From the NCBI GenBank assembly GCA_002473385.1, contig DKTR01000090.1, positions 461 through 7,781 of the forward strand: a DNA stretch of 7,321 bases, written 5' to 3'. A program made the position numbers and the translations under genes. A model generated the notes under the pieces. That model did not search any database. It was given only the letters and a program-made list of their open reading frames with translations, and was not told where the DNA came from. This document shows positions 1 through 6,276 of the stretch, in pieces (the first letter of the stretch is position 1; the number at the start of each line of letters is the position of its first letter). This stretch comes from Lachnospiraceae bacterium UBA7225. GTDB taxonomy: Bacteria; Bacillota; Clostridia; Lachnospirales; Lachnospiraceae.

Positions 1-18
1 ATGTGTTTTATAAAATAT

Positions 19-24
19 GGGGAG
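19..24 (+). promoter_or_regulatory. Ribosome binding site fixing the PAP2 gene start
   Basis: GGGGAG lies 6 bases before ATG 31. It is too far downstream to serve the in-frame ATG at position 1, so the shorter protein beginning MTLKSGKK is preferred. Confidence 0.75.
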
Positions 25-30
25 ATTTAT

Positions 31-717
31 ATGACATTAAAATCCGGAAAAAAACTTTGGAATAATTACCGGCATTTCGTTCCGGTCATTCTTTACCTGC
101 TTTTTTACCTTGCCGTGTTTGCTTATGTGGAAAACAAACCGGTTCACAACATGCATATGCTGGTTTCGAAATGGGATCGCTTGATTCCGTTCTGCGAATA
201 CTTTATTATACCGTATTTTCTGTGGTTTTTCTATGTGGCATCCGCAGTACTCTGGTTCGGATTTGCAGAAAAGGACCGCCGTCAGTATTGGGCACTGATA
301 ACGAACCTCGGTATCGGCATGACACTATTTTTAATCGTATCGCTCGTATATCCGAACGGACACACGCTCCGTCCCACATACCTGCACCGCAGCAATGTCT
401 TTATGGATATGGTGCGTTTTCTGTGGTCGATCGACACACCCACTAACGTGCTGCCAAGTATCCATGTATTTAACTCTGTTGCTGTCCACATCGCTGTTGC
501 CGGATGTCCTTCGTTAAAGGAAAAGCATCCGTGGGTGGTAAACACCTCACTGCTTCTTTGTATTGCCATCGTGGCAGCAACCATGTTTCTCAAGCAGCAT
601 ACCGTCATCGATGTAATCGCAGCGCTGGCGCTGAACATCGTATGCTACTACTTTGTTTATCAGCCCTCCTTCTCCCGCAAGGAAGTTTCCACTCATGTCA
701 GAGGACGGCTGCAGTAA
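31..717 (+). CDS. PAP2 superfamily membrane phosphatase or phosphotransferase (PAP2_3/Aur1-like)
   Basis: Predicted integral membrane protein of 228 residues with about six hydrophobic segments (roughly residues 16-33, 56-78, 88-106, 146-158, 170-187, 192-210). The PAP2 active-site signatures are present in variant form: YPNGHTLRP at 107-115 (motif 1, with R114-P115 but no upstream lysine), LPSIH at 141-145 (motif 2, PSxH with catalytic H145), and KQHTVIDV at 188-195 (motif 3, nucleophile H190 and D194, without the usual Ser-Arg). This pattern resembles the inositol-phosphorylceramide-synthase-like branch, so the substrate may be a lipid phosphate or phospholipid head group at the membrane; it cannot be read from sequence. 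An in-frame ATG at 1 exists, but GGGGAG at 19-24 lies 6 bp before the ATG at 31, so 31 is chosen. The promoter lies outside the window. It converges on the AI-2E-type gene. The family is well supported, the substrate unknown. Confidence 0.85.
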   Translation: MTLKSGKKLWNNYRHFVPVILYLLFYLAVFAYVENKPVHNMHMLVSKWDRLIPFCEYFIIPYFLWFFYVASAVLWFGFAEKDRRQYWALITNLGIGMTLFLIVSLVYPNGHTLRPTYLHRSNVFMDMVRFLWSIDTPTNVLPSIHVFNSVAVHIAVAGCPSLKEKHPWVVNTSLLLCIAIVAATMFLKQHTVIDVIAALALNIVCYYFVYQPSFSRKEVSTHVRGRLQ

Positions 718-752
718 ACTGTCTGCCAGACAGGCACTGTAAAAAATAATAC

Positions 753-785
753 GGCTCCGGAATTTCTTCCGGAGCCACTTTTTTT
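753..785. terminator. Rho-independent terminator between convergent genes, probably bidirectional
   Basis: A perfect 10-bp stem, GGCTCCGGAA (753-762) with TTCCGGAGCC (767-776), closes a TTTC loop. On the plus strand it is followed by ACTTTTTTT, a good terminator tail for the PAP2 gene. On the minus strand it is followed by GTATTATTTTTT, so it should also stop the transporter gene, which ends at 799. Confidence 0.9.
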
Positions 786-798
786 CCAGGATTGAAGG

Positions 799-1977
799 CT
801 AACGTGCCTCCTTATTTTTCAGCATATCCAGTTTCCCATGCCTGCGCAATCCGTACAGCACCAGCTTCTTTACAATATCGTAAATAACAGCAAATACCGG
901 CACACCGACCAGAATACCCACGAACCCGAAAAGCCCGCCAAATACCGTGATGGAAAACAATACCCAGAAACCGGAAAGACCGGTGCTGTTTGCCAGCAGA
1001 TGCGGTCCTAAAATGTTGCCGTCAAACTGCTGGAGAATAAGGATGAAAACAACAAACCACAGGCATTTCACCGGATCGCTCATCAGTATCAGCAGCGCAG
1101 ACGGAACCGCCCCGATGTAAGGTCCAAAATACGGAATGATATTGGTGACACCCACGATCACACTCACCAGCATAGCGTTCGGGAAGCCGAAAATCAACGA
1201 GAATATGTAACACAGCAGCCCGATGATCGCACTGTCCAGAATTTTACCGCTGAAGAACCCGACAAACATTCTGTCTGCGTAATTGATTTCGTCCAGAATA
1301 CGTTCCGCCCACACTGGTCTGGCAACGCCGTACAATACTAATTTTGACTGGCGTGCAAACAGCTTCCGTGACTGAAGCAGGTAGACGCAAACCACAATTC
1401 CGATTCCAAGATCCACCAGCAGACCTACTACCTGTGAAACGGTACTGGTAAAGCCGCTCATCACACTCTGCAGCGTCGGAAGCAGATCCCCCCTCGCCCA
1501 TGCCTGCAGCTTCTGAATAATGCTGTCCATTGCTGTATCCGCATAGGTTTTCAGCACGCTGTTGTCTTCCAGTGTTTTTTCCAGCCAGACCGACGCGTCC
1601 TCCACTGCTTTGGGCAGATCCGCAATGATTCCGGAAATGCTGATAACCAGTTGCGGTATAACCATGCTGAGCAGAAAATAGATCACCAGCACTGCGCTTA
1701 AGAAGCTGAGAAAGATTGCCGCTGCCGGTACCAGCTTTTTTAATTTTTCCGGAAAAATCCCCGTCAGATGCTTCTCGAAAAAATTACACGGCATCCGCAG
1801 TGCGTACGCCATCACGCCACCGTAAATAAACGGTGTCAGAATTCCTTTTGCATGGCGGAACGCCTTCATTAAATAGTCAAAACGGAAAACGCAGAAGAAA
1901 AATAAAATTGCCAGCGCCAGAACAGCAAACTCCATGCTGATCCGTATCCAATATTTTGTGCGTTCTTCTTTATTCAT
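799..1977 (-). CDS. AI-2E family transporter (PerM/YdiK/YhhT-like membrane permease)
   Basis: Polytopic inner-membrane protein of 392 residues, typical length for the AI-2E transporter family. Hydrophobic segments fall near residues 14-32, 46-62, 83-112, 183-201, 245-265, 268-300, 305-316 and 336-372, with a soluble, helix-rich stretch at about 114-180. Family hallmarks are NIIPYFGPYIGAVP at 279-292, QQFDGNILGPHLL at 316-328 and the glycine-rich GFVGILVGVPV at 351-361. The family is named after a proposed autoinducer-2 exporter, but members also include Na+/H+ antiporter-like proteins and permeases of unknown cargo, so the name should not be read as evidence of quorum sensing. AAAGGAA at 1986-1992 sits 8 bases before the ATG and supports this start; the stop is TAG. 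It appears monocistronic, between the aldolase terminator and the convergent terminator, with a candidate promoter just upstream. No luxS or other AI-2 gene is in the window. Confidence 0.9.
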   Translation of the reverse strand: MNKEERTKYWIRISMEFAVLALAILFFFCVFRFDYLMKAFRHAKGILTPFIYGGVMAYALRMPCNFFEKHLTGIFPEKLKKLVPAAAIFLSFLSAVLVIYFLLSMVIPQLVISISGIIADLPKAVEDASVWLEKTLEDNSVLKTYADTAMDSIIQKLQAWARGDLLPTLQSVMSGFTSTVSQVVGLLVDLGIGIVVCVYLLQSRKLFARQSKLVLYGVARPVWAERILDEINYADRMFVGFFSGKILDSAIIGLLCYIFSLIFGFPNAMLVSVIVGVTNIIPYFGPYIGAVPSALLILMSDPVKCLWFVVFILILQQFDGNILGPHLLANSTGLSGFWVLFSITVFGGLFGFVGILVGVPVFAVIYDIVKKLVLYGLRRHGKLDMLKNKEAR

Positions 1978-2007
1978 TCGTCAGATTCCTTTCACTCATG
2001 CGTTTTT

Positions 2008-2037
2008 ATTACACTAAAATCCCGTCCCGTGTGATAA
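2008..2037 (-). promoter_or_regulatory. Candidate sigma-A-type promoter of the AI-2E-type gene
   Basis: On the minus strand, TTATCA (2032-2037, 4 of 6 to the -35 consensus) is followed by an 18-bp spacer and TGTAAT (2008-2013, 5 of 6 to the -10 consensus). Initiation would fall near 2001, giving a leader of about 23 nt that carries the AAAGGAA ribosome site. The -35 overlaps the T-run of the aldolase terminator. This is a motif match only. Confidence 0.45.
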
Positions 2038-2064
2038 AAAACGGGCAGAGGAAACCTCTGCCCG
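2036..2064 (-). terminator. Rho-independent terminator of the aldolase gene
   Basis: A perfect 10-bp stem, CGGGCAGAGG (2042-2051) with CCTCTGCCCG (2055-2064), has a 3-nt loop. Reading the minus strand it is followed directly by six T residues (2036-2041). It begins about 20 bases after the aldolase stop, an ideal intrinsic terminator. Confidence 0.93.
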
Positions 2065-2085
2065 AGAGATACATATTGCTTATCT

Positions 2086-3054
2086 TTAAGCTTTGCCTGC
2101 GCTTCCCAGTACATACTGGATCTTGTGAGCAACCATGTCCTTTACAGCCTGGCGTGCCGGTTTCAGATACTGGCGCGGATCGAAGTGATCCGGATGCTCT
2201 GCAAAGTATTTGCGGATGTTGCCTGTCATAGCAAGACGGATATCGGAATCGATATTGATCTTGCAGACAGCCAGCTCTGCTGCATGACGAAGCTCTGCTT
2301 CCGGAATACCGATAGCATCCGGCATATTTCCGCCATACTGATTTACCATCTTCACAAATTCCTGCGGAACGGAAGAGGAACCGTGCAGTACGATCGGGAA
2401 GCCCGGAAGGCGTTTGATGCACTCTTCCAGAACGTCAAAGCGCAGTGGCGGCGGAACAAGGATTCCCTCCTCATTGCGTGTACACTGGGAAGCTTTGAAT
2501 TTGTATGCGCCATGGCTTGTACCGATAGCAATTGCCAGAGAGTCGCAGCCCGTCTTATCAACAAACTCCTCTACTTCTTCCGGACGCGTATAGCTCTCAT
2601 GTCCTGACTCTACAACAACTTCGTCTTCTACACCTGCCAGAGTACCAAGCTCTGCCTCTACTACTACACCGTGTGCATGAGCGTACTCAACAACCTGCTT
2701 TGTAAGTGCAATATTGTCTTCAAAAGATTTGGAAGATGCGTCAATCATAACAGATGTAAATCCGCCGTCGATACAGCTCTTGCAAAGTTCAAATGAATCG
2801 CCGTGATCCAGATGCAGTGCGATCGGAATCTGCGGGTTTTCTGCAACTGCTGCTTCCACCAGCTTTACCAGATAAGTATGGTTAGCGTAAGCGCGTGCTC
2901 CTTTGGATACCTGAAGGATAACCGGGCTGTTCAGTTCGCCTGCTGCTTCAGTAATACCCTGTACGATTTCCATGTTGTTTACGTTGAAAGCGCCGATAGC
3001 ATAGCCGCCATTGTAGGCTTTCGCAAACATTTCCTTAGTTGTTACTAATCCCAT
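2086..3054 (-). CDS. fba: Class II (zinc-dependent) fructose-bisphosphate aldolase
   Basis: Cytoplasmic glycolytic and gluconeogenic enzyme that reversibly cleaves fructose-1,6-bisphosphate into dihydroxyacetone phosphate and glyceraldehyde-3-phosphate. The 322-residue protein has the full class II pattern: HLDHG at 81-85 (proton donor D83, zinc ligand H84), YAHAHGVVVEAELG at 124-137 (family signature), GTSHG at 178-182 (zinc ligand H181), LHGSSS at 223-228 (zinc ligand H224) and NIDSD at 267-271 (DHAP phosphate region). It is longer than the roughly 285-residue Bacillus enzyme and resembles the clostridial type. The reading frame can be extended to an ATG at 3063, but AAAGGAG directly abuts that codon; the ATG at 3054 lies 9 bases from the site and gives the typical MGLVTTKEMF start. 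It has its own promoter, a leader of about 110 nt and its own terminator, as expected of a highly expressed housekeeping gene. Tagatose-bisphosphate aldolase (GatY/KbaY) is a less likely alternative. Confidence 0.95.
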   Translation of the reverse strand: MGLVTTKEMFAKAYNGGYAIGAFNVNNMEIVQGITEAAGELNSPVILQVSKGARAYANHTYLVKLVEAAVAENPQIPIALHLDHGDSFELCKSCIDGGFTSVMIDASSKSFEDNIALTKQVVEYAHAHGVVVEAELGTLAGVEDEVVVESGHESYTRPEEVEEFVDKTGCDSLAIAIGTSHGAYKFKASQCTRNEEGILVPPPLRFDVLEECIKRLPGFPIVLHGSSSVPQEFVKMVNQYGGNMPDAIGIPEAELRHAAELAVCKINIDSDIRLAMTGNIRKYFAEHPDHFDPRQYLKPARQAVKDMVAHKIQYVLGSAGKA

Positions 3055-3063
3055 TTCGTCCAT

Positions 3064-3070
3064 CTCCTTT
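3064..3070 (-). promoter_or_regulatory. Ribosome binding site that decides the aldolase start
   Basis: AAAGGAG on the minus strand ends immediately before the ATG at 3063, leaving zero spacing, but lies 9 bases from the in-frame ATG at 3054. Translation should therefore start at 3054, and the first three codons of the longer frame belong to the initiation region. Confidence 0.85.
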
Positions 3071-3163
3071 TCTTATTTTACCATGTAAACCTGCGGAAAT
3101 GTGAAGCTTATTGCAATCCGCTGGCTTTCATGTATGGGGGTTGAAACTGTTGTGATTCCATAA

Positions 3164-3178
3164 ATTCGTAAATCGAAT
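3164..3178. repeat. Short inverted repeat at the predicted aldolase transcription start
   Basis: ATTCG (3164-3168) and CGAAT (3174-3178) are separated by 5 bases (TAAAT). The repeat lies just downstream of the predicted -10 and over the expected start point near 3174, a common place for a repressor site. The arms are only 5 bp, so it may be chance in AT-rich DNA. Confidence 0.3.
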
Positions 3179-3180
3179 AT

Positions 3181-3209
3181 AGTATATCACAAACCTTTTT
3201 GTTCATCAA
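3181..3209 (-). promoter_or_regulatory. Strong candidate promoter of the aldolase gene
   Basis: Minus strand: TTGATG (3204-3209) as -35, a 17-bp spacer, and TATACT (3181-3186) as -10, preceded by TGA, which makes an extended -10 (TGnTATACT). The surrounding DNA is very AT-rich. Transcription would start near 3174, giving an untranslated leader of about 110 nt before the ATG at 3054. Motif match; not tested. Confidence 0.75.
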
Positions 3210-3236
3210 TAAATAATTCTATTTTCAATATTTTTG

Positions 3237-5039
3237 TCAGCCCTCCAGTTCTTCCGTCAGCTGGCAGATTTCGTCGATTATCGCTCCGATCGTATCTATG
3301 GTATCAATAAATGGTTCGCTGGTGGTGATATCTACACCAGCCATTTTTGCCAGCTCCGCCGGAGATTTTGTGCTGCCTGCCGCAAGCACACGCTTCCAGT
3401 CGTCCACGGCAGTCTGCCCTTCCTCTTCAATACGCCTGCACACCTGCGTTGCGATTGTCAGCCCTGCACTGTAGGTGTAGGAGTAAAGCCCCATATAATA
3501 GTGTGGCTGGCGCATCCAGGTCAGTTCTGCACCCTCGCAGATTTCCACAGCATCTCCCCAGAATTTCTCCAGTGTCTTCCGCATAATGCGGTTTAAGACC
3601 TCCGCCTGCACGCTTCCGCCCGCATCGATCAGCCGGTAAACCTCCCGCTGATAAACCGCTTCCAGAAAATGTGTAACAAAGTTATGATAGTAGGTTTTGC
3701 TGATCATACAACCGAGCACCCAGCGGCGAAAACGCTTGTCCGGATTCGTTTTCAGCAGATAATGCGCCATCAGCAGCTCATTCATGGTAGAAGGAGCCTC
3801 CACAAAGTAGTTGGAAACATCCACGTCGTACACTGACTGCGCTCCGTGGCATGCTTTGAAATGTCCTGCGTGTCCCAATTCGTGCGCCAGTGTAAAAACA
3901 TCTGCCATCTGATCGTGCCAGCTCAGAAGGATAAAGGAGTGTGAGCCATAAGGACTTGAGCAGAAACCGCCCGTACATTTTCCCTGGTTCTGTGCAAAGT
4001 CTGCCCAACGCCCGCGGTAGGCAGTCCGTATCATTTCCACATAGTCTTCTCCAAGAATTGCCAGCCCTTTTTCAATATACTCCTTTGATTCCTCAATTGT
4101 AACAGACGGCACATATGCCGGATCAACATCCAGCTTCAGATCCGCCGACGTCATACTGTCCAGCCCGTATACCTTCTGCAGAAGCTTTGCATATTTGCGC
4201 ATATGCGGTGCCAGTCTTTCCATAATCAGATCAAGCTGGCGTTCGTACATCTCACGGCTGACATTCTGCTGAAAAAGCAAGCTGTCGATCACCGAATCGA
4301 AGCCGCGCAGCTTCGCCATGATTTTTTCTGCCTGCACCTGCGTCTGATAAGCTGCAGCCGTCACATTTTCATACTGGCGGATTTTATCCGAAAATGCTTT
4401 AAAAGCTGTACGCCGCACTTCCGTGCGCGGATCATATTCGTAGGAATCCTCAAACAGCGAATATCCGAGCGGGAATTTTTCCCCGTCCGCTTCGAAGGAA
4501 TCAAACCGCATATCAGCAAGCTTCGCCATATCGTAAATCTGGCTGGGAGCATCGAACACCGGCGTAAGCGCTGTCAGCACCCGTTCCGTTTCCGGCGTTA
4601 GCCGATGCTGTTTTTTCCGCAGCAGATTGCGCAGATAACATCCGTTTCCCCCTCCAAGCGCAATCGCTTCCTCCAGAACATCATCCTCCTGCATAAGGAT
4701 CTCGCTCTCTATAAAGCTAATCCGACTGAACACCTCCGAGAGCAGCATCCCGACTTTTTCATTGCGCTTCTGATTTCCGGTGTCATAGTAATCAACCGAA
4801 ACTGCCAGATAGCAATAGCTTCCAAGCAGATCTGCCCTCTCATAAAGCTCCTGTGCTTCCGTCAGACAGGAGCTGATTGCCTGCGGCGTAATAAGTTTTC
4901 CTTTATAAGCCTCCTCCAGATGGCAGCTCAATACCTCTATCCGGTCCGCATCCGCCTCCAGCGCCGCCTCTGTACTATATATTGCTGAAAGATCCCACGT
5001 CAGCTCCCTGGGGACATCCTTTCTCATCACAAGTTCCAT
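3237..5039 (-). CDS. pepF: Oligoendopeptidase F (M3 family zinc metallopeptidase)
   Basis: Cytoplasmic zinc endopeptidase that cuts short to medium oligopeptides, usually in peptide turnover or nutrition. The protein has 600 residues, the standard length for PepF. The N-terminal half (about 1-200) is the helical M3 N-terminal domain; the catalytic domain covers about 205-590. It contains HELGH at 386-390 (zinc ligands H386 and H390, catalytic E387), the third ligand E414 in YFVEAPST (411-418), the upstream block GKCTGGFCSSPYGSHSF (353-369) and the C-terminal PHYYMGLYSYTYSAGL (512-527), whose His and Tyr residues belong to the substrate site in this family. There is no signal peptide. GAGGAG at 5049-5054 sits 9 bases before the ATG at 5039; a second ATG four codons later is too far from it. 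It has its own promoter upstream. No hairpin terminator is visible after the TGA stop, so some transcripts may continue into the aldolase gene. Confidence 0.95.
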   Translation of the reverse strand: MELVMRKDVPRELTWDLSAIYSTEAALEADADRIEVLSCHLEEAYKGKLITPQAISSCLTEAQELYERADLLGSYCYLAVSVDYYDTGNQKRNEKVGMLLSEVFSRISFIESEILMQEDDVLEEAIALGGGNGCYLRNLLRKKQHRLTPETERVLTALTPVFDAPSQIYDMAKLADMRFDSFEADGEKFPLGYSLFEDSYEYDPRTEVRRTAFKAFSDKIRQYENVTAAAYQTQVQAEKIMAKLRGFDSVIDSLLFQQNVSREMYERQLDLIMERLAPHMRKYAKLLQKVYGLDSMTSADLKLDVDPAYVPSVTIEESKEYIEKGLAILGEDYVEMIRTAYRGRWADFAQNQGKCTGGFCSSPYGSHSFILLSWHDQMADVFTLAHELGHAGHFKACHGAQSVYDVDVSNYFVEAPSTMNELLMAHYLLKTNPDKRFRRWVLGCMISKTYYHNFVTHFLEAVYQREVYRLIDAGGSVQAEVLNRIMRKTLEKFWGDAVEICEGAELTWMRQPHYYMGLYSYTYSAGLTIATQVCRRIEEEGQTAVDDWKRVLAAGSTKSPAELAKMAGVDITTSEPFIDTIDTIGAIIDEICQLTEELEG

Positions 5040-5072
5040 ACGTAAACACTCCTCTCAAATTTTTCTGTTTCT

Positions 5073-5102
5073 ATCATAGCATCTTCCGCTATTGCGGCAC
5101 AA
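5073..5102 (-). promoter_or_regulatory. Candidate promoter of pepF
   Basis: Minus strand: TTGTGC (5097-5102) as -35, an 18-bp spacer, and TATGAT (5073-5078) as -10, preceded by TGC, giving an extended -10. Initiation near 5066 leaves a leader of about 27 nt containing the GAGGAG ribosome site. Within the spacer, CCGC-TATT-GCGG (5086-5097) is a small inverted repeat that could bind a regulator or be chance. Confidence 0.6.
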
Positions 5103-5130
5103 GCGTTTCTTTTACCAGATTCTTCTTGCA

Positions 5131-5179
5131 AAAAAACACCCCGCGGCCGGCATAAAAGCCGGACTCACGAGGTGTTTTT
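5131..5179 (-). terminator. Rho-independent terminator after the kinase gene
   Basis: On the minus strand an outer stem pairs AAAAACACCTCG with CGGGGTGTTTTT (5168-5179 with 5132-5143, one G-U pair). An inner stem pairs CCGGC with GCCGG around a 6-nt loop (5147-5162), and a small internal loop separates the two stems. The RNA ends in a T-run (5131-5136). It begins 8 bases after the kinase stop and isolates the kinase operon from pepF. Confidence 0.88.
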
Positions 5180-5187
5180 CCGTACAT

Positions 5188-6258
5188 CTAATGGAAGCTG
5201 CCGCAAATCTGATTCATCTGCTCCCATTTCTTTTCCATATCTTCCACTAATTTAAACTGCGTCCTGCTGCGGTACAGGTTCTGATCCTCATAATGAATTG
5301 CAAAATAATGATCCCCGTCAAGATAGTCTGTTAAAAACCTTACCCCACACTCAAGTGTCATCATTTTTGCTCCCATCGGAAGCATCTGACGTTCCGTCTC
5401 TGTCAGACTTGGACAGGCTCCCAGAAATCCCCCGGCAAAAATACCGAATAATTCCAGGCTCATCTCCACCTTGTGAAGATCCTTTTCATCTTCATCAGCC
5501 GTTGATGCCCCAAAACGGATAGCATCCCCAAAGTCGTACACACTCAGCCCCGGCATTACCGTGTCCAGATCAATTACACATAACGCCTTGCGTGTTTTCC
5601 CGTCAAGCAAAACATTATTTAATTTCGTATCATTATGAGTAACCCGCAGCGGTAATTTTCCGGATTTCTGCATCTCCATCAGAATGCCCGCTTCTTTTTC
5701 ATGCGCAAGTACAAACGCAATTTCTTCTCTTACTAATCTGCTGCGATTATACGCATCCCGGTTAAGTGCATCATGAAAAATCCGGTATCTGTCAACCGTA
5801 TTATGAAAATTCGGAATCGTTTCGTTAAGCGTTGATGCAGGAAAATCTGCCAGCTGATACTGGAAATTTCCAAAAGCGACTGCACTCTGGTAGAAATCCT
5901 CCGGGCTATCCGGCCTCTGAAGACAAATCGTGTTTTCCACATAATCGTAGGAACGCCAATAGCTCCCATCCGGCATGCATAAATAGTCTGCTCCGGAACG
6001 GGCCGGTATCAGCTTCATGATAGTACGCGGATCGCTGGCTTTTTTTGCCAGGAAATCGATAACCGCAGAAATATTATGCATCAGAGCCTCTACGTCATTA
6101 AATACTGTATGATTAATTTTTTGAAGAATATATCTGTGACCACTTTCACATACGACAAGGTATGTGGTATTAATATGACCGCACCCATGCCGCTCGCAAC
6201 CGATAACGCGTGAATCATAGCAAAATTGAGCCAGTACCGTATCCAGATTACAATTCAT
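5188..6258 (-). CDS. nahK: N-acetylhexosamine 1-kinase-like phosphotransferase (APH/choline kinase fold)
   Basis: Cytoplasmic kinase of 356 residues. The APH-type pieces are in order: nucleotide-binding loop GHINTTYLV (27-35), a YILQK lysine (43-47), the catalytic loop THNDTKLNN (207-215) with base D210 and N215, and the metal-binding IDLDT (229-233). From memory the sequence matches Bifidobacterium longum NahK block by block: GHINTTYLV, LRVTHNDTKLNN, IDLDTxMPG, FGDxIRFGAST, DEKDL, ECGxRFLxDYLxGDxYFA. NahK phosphorylates the anomeric position of GlcNAc or GalNAc with ATP, feeding the galacto-N-biose/lacto-N-biose salvage route. These shared blocks argue against aminoglycoside resistance, though generic annotation would call it an aminoglycoside phosphotransferase. 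GGGAGGG (6269-6275) is 10 bases before the ATG. It follows the oxidoreductase by 18 bp, with its ribosome site in the gap, so the two are co-transcribed. Exact sugar specificity (GlcNAc, GalNAc or another hexosamine) is inferred. Confidence 0.78.
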   Translation of the reverse strand: MNCNLDTVLAQFCYDSRVIGCERHGCGHINTTYLVVCESGHRYILQKINHTVFNDVEALMHNISAVIDFLAKKASDPRTIMKLIPARSGADYLCMPDGSYWRSYDYVENTICLQRPDSPEDFYQSAVAFGNFQYQLADFPASTLNETIPNFHNTVDRYRIFHDALNRDAYNRSRLVREEIAFVLAHEKEAGILMEMQKSGKLPLRVTHNDTKLNNVLLDGKTRKALCVIDLDTVMPGLSVYDFGDAIRFGASTADEDEKDLHKVEMSLELFGIFAGGFLGACPSLTETERQMLPMGAKMMTLECGVRFLTDYLDGDHYFAIHYEDQNLYRSRTQFKLVEDMEKKWEQMNQICGSFH

Positions 6259-6276
6259 GTAAAAGCTTCCCTCCCT

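Noticed and set aside
799..1977. Quorum-sensing (AI-2) module
   Set aside because: Only the transporter family name suggests it; no luxS, lsr or sensor gene is present, and most family members have unknown cargo.
2125..2607. Open frame of 160 codons on the plus strand opposite the aldolase gene
   Set aside because: It lies antisense to a fully conserved gene, has no recognisable domain, and its Cys-rich, irregular composition fits a shadow frame.
3064..3174. Riboswitch or attenuator in the aldolase leader
   Set aside because: I found no extended stem, no terminator-like hairpin with T-run and no recognisable aptamer core, only short weak pairings.
4203..4601. Open frame of 132 codons on the plus strand opposite pepF, with similar frames at 4605-4988 and 3234-3596
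   Set aside because: All are antisense to the well-supported peptidase and resemble no known protein; they follow from its codon pattern.
5098..5115. Catabolite-repression (cre) site near the pepF promoter, around AAGAAACGCTTGTG
   Set aside because: Only the central AA-CG positions agree with the consensus; the flanking TG and CA pairs are missing.
5188..6258. Aminoglycoside resistance gene
   Set aside because: The fold is APH-like, but the detailed blocks match hexosamine 1-kinase, and the neighbour is a sugar-type dehydrogenase.
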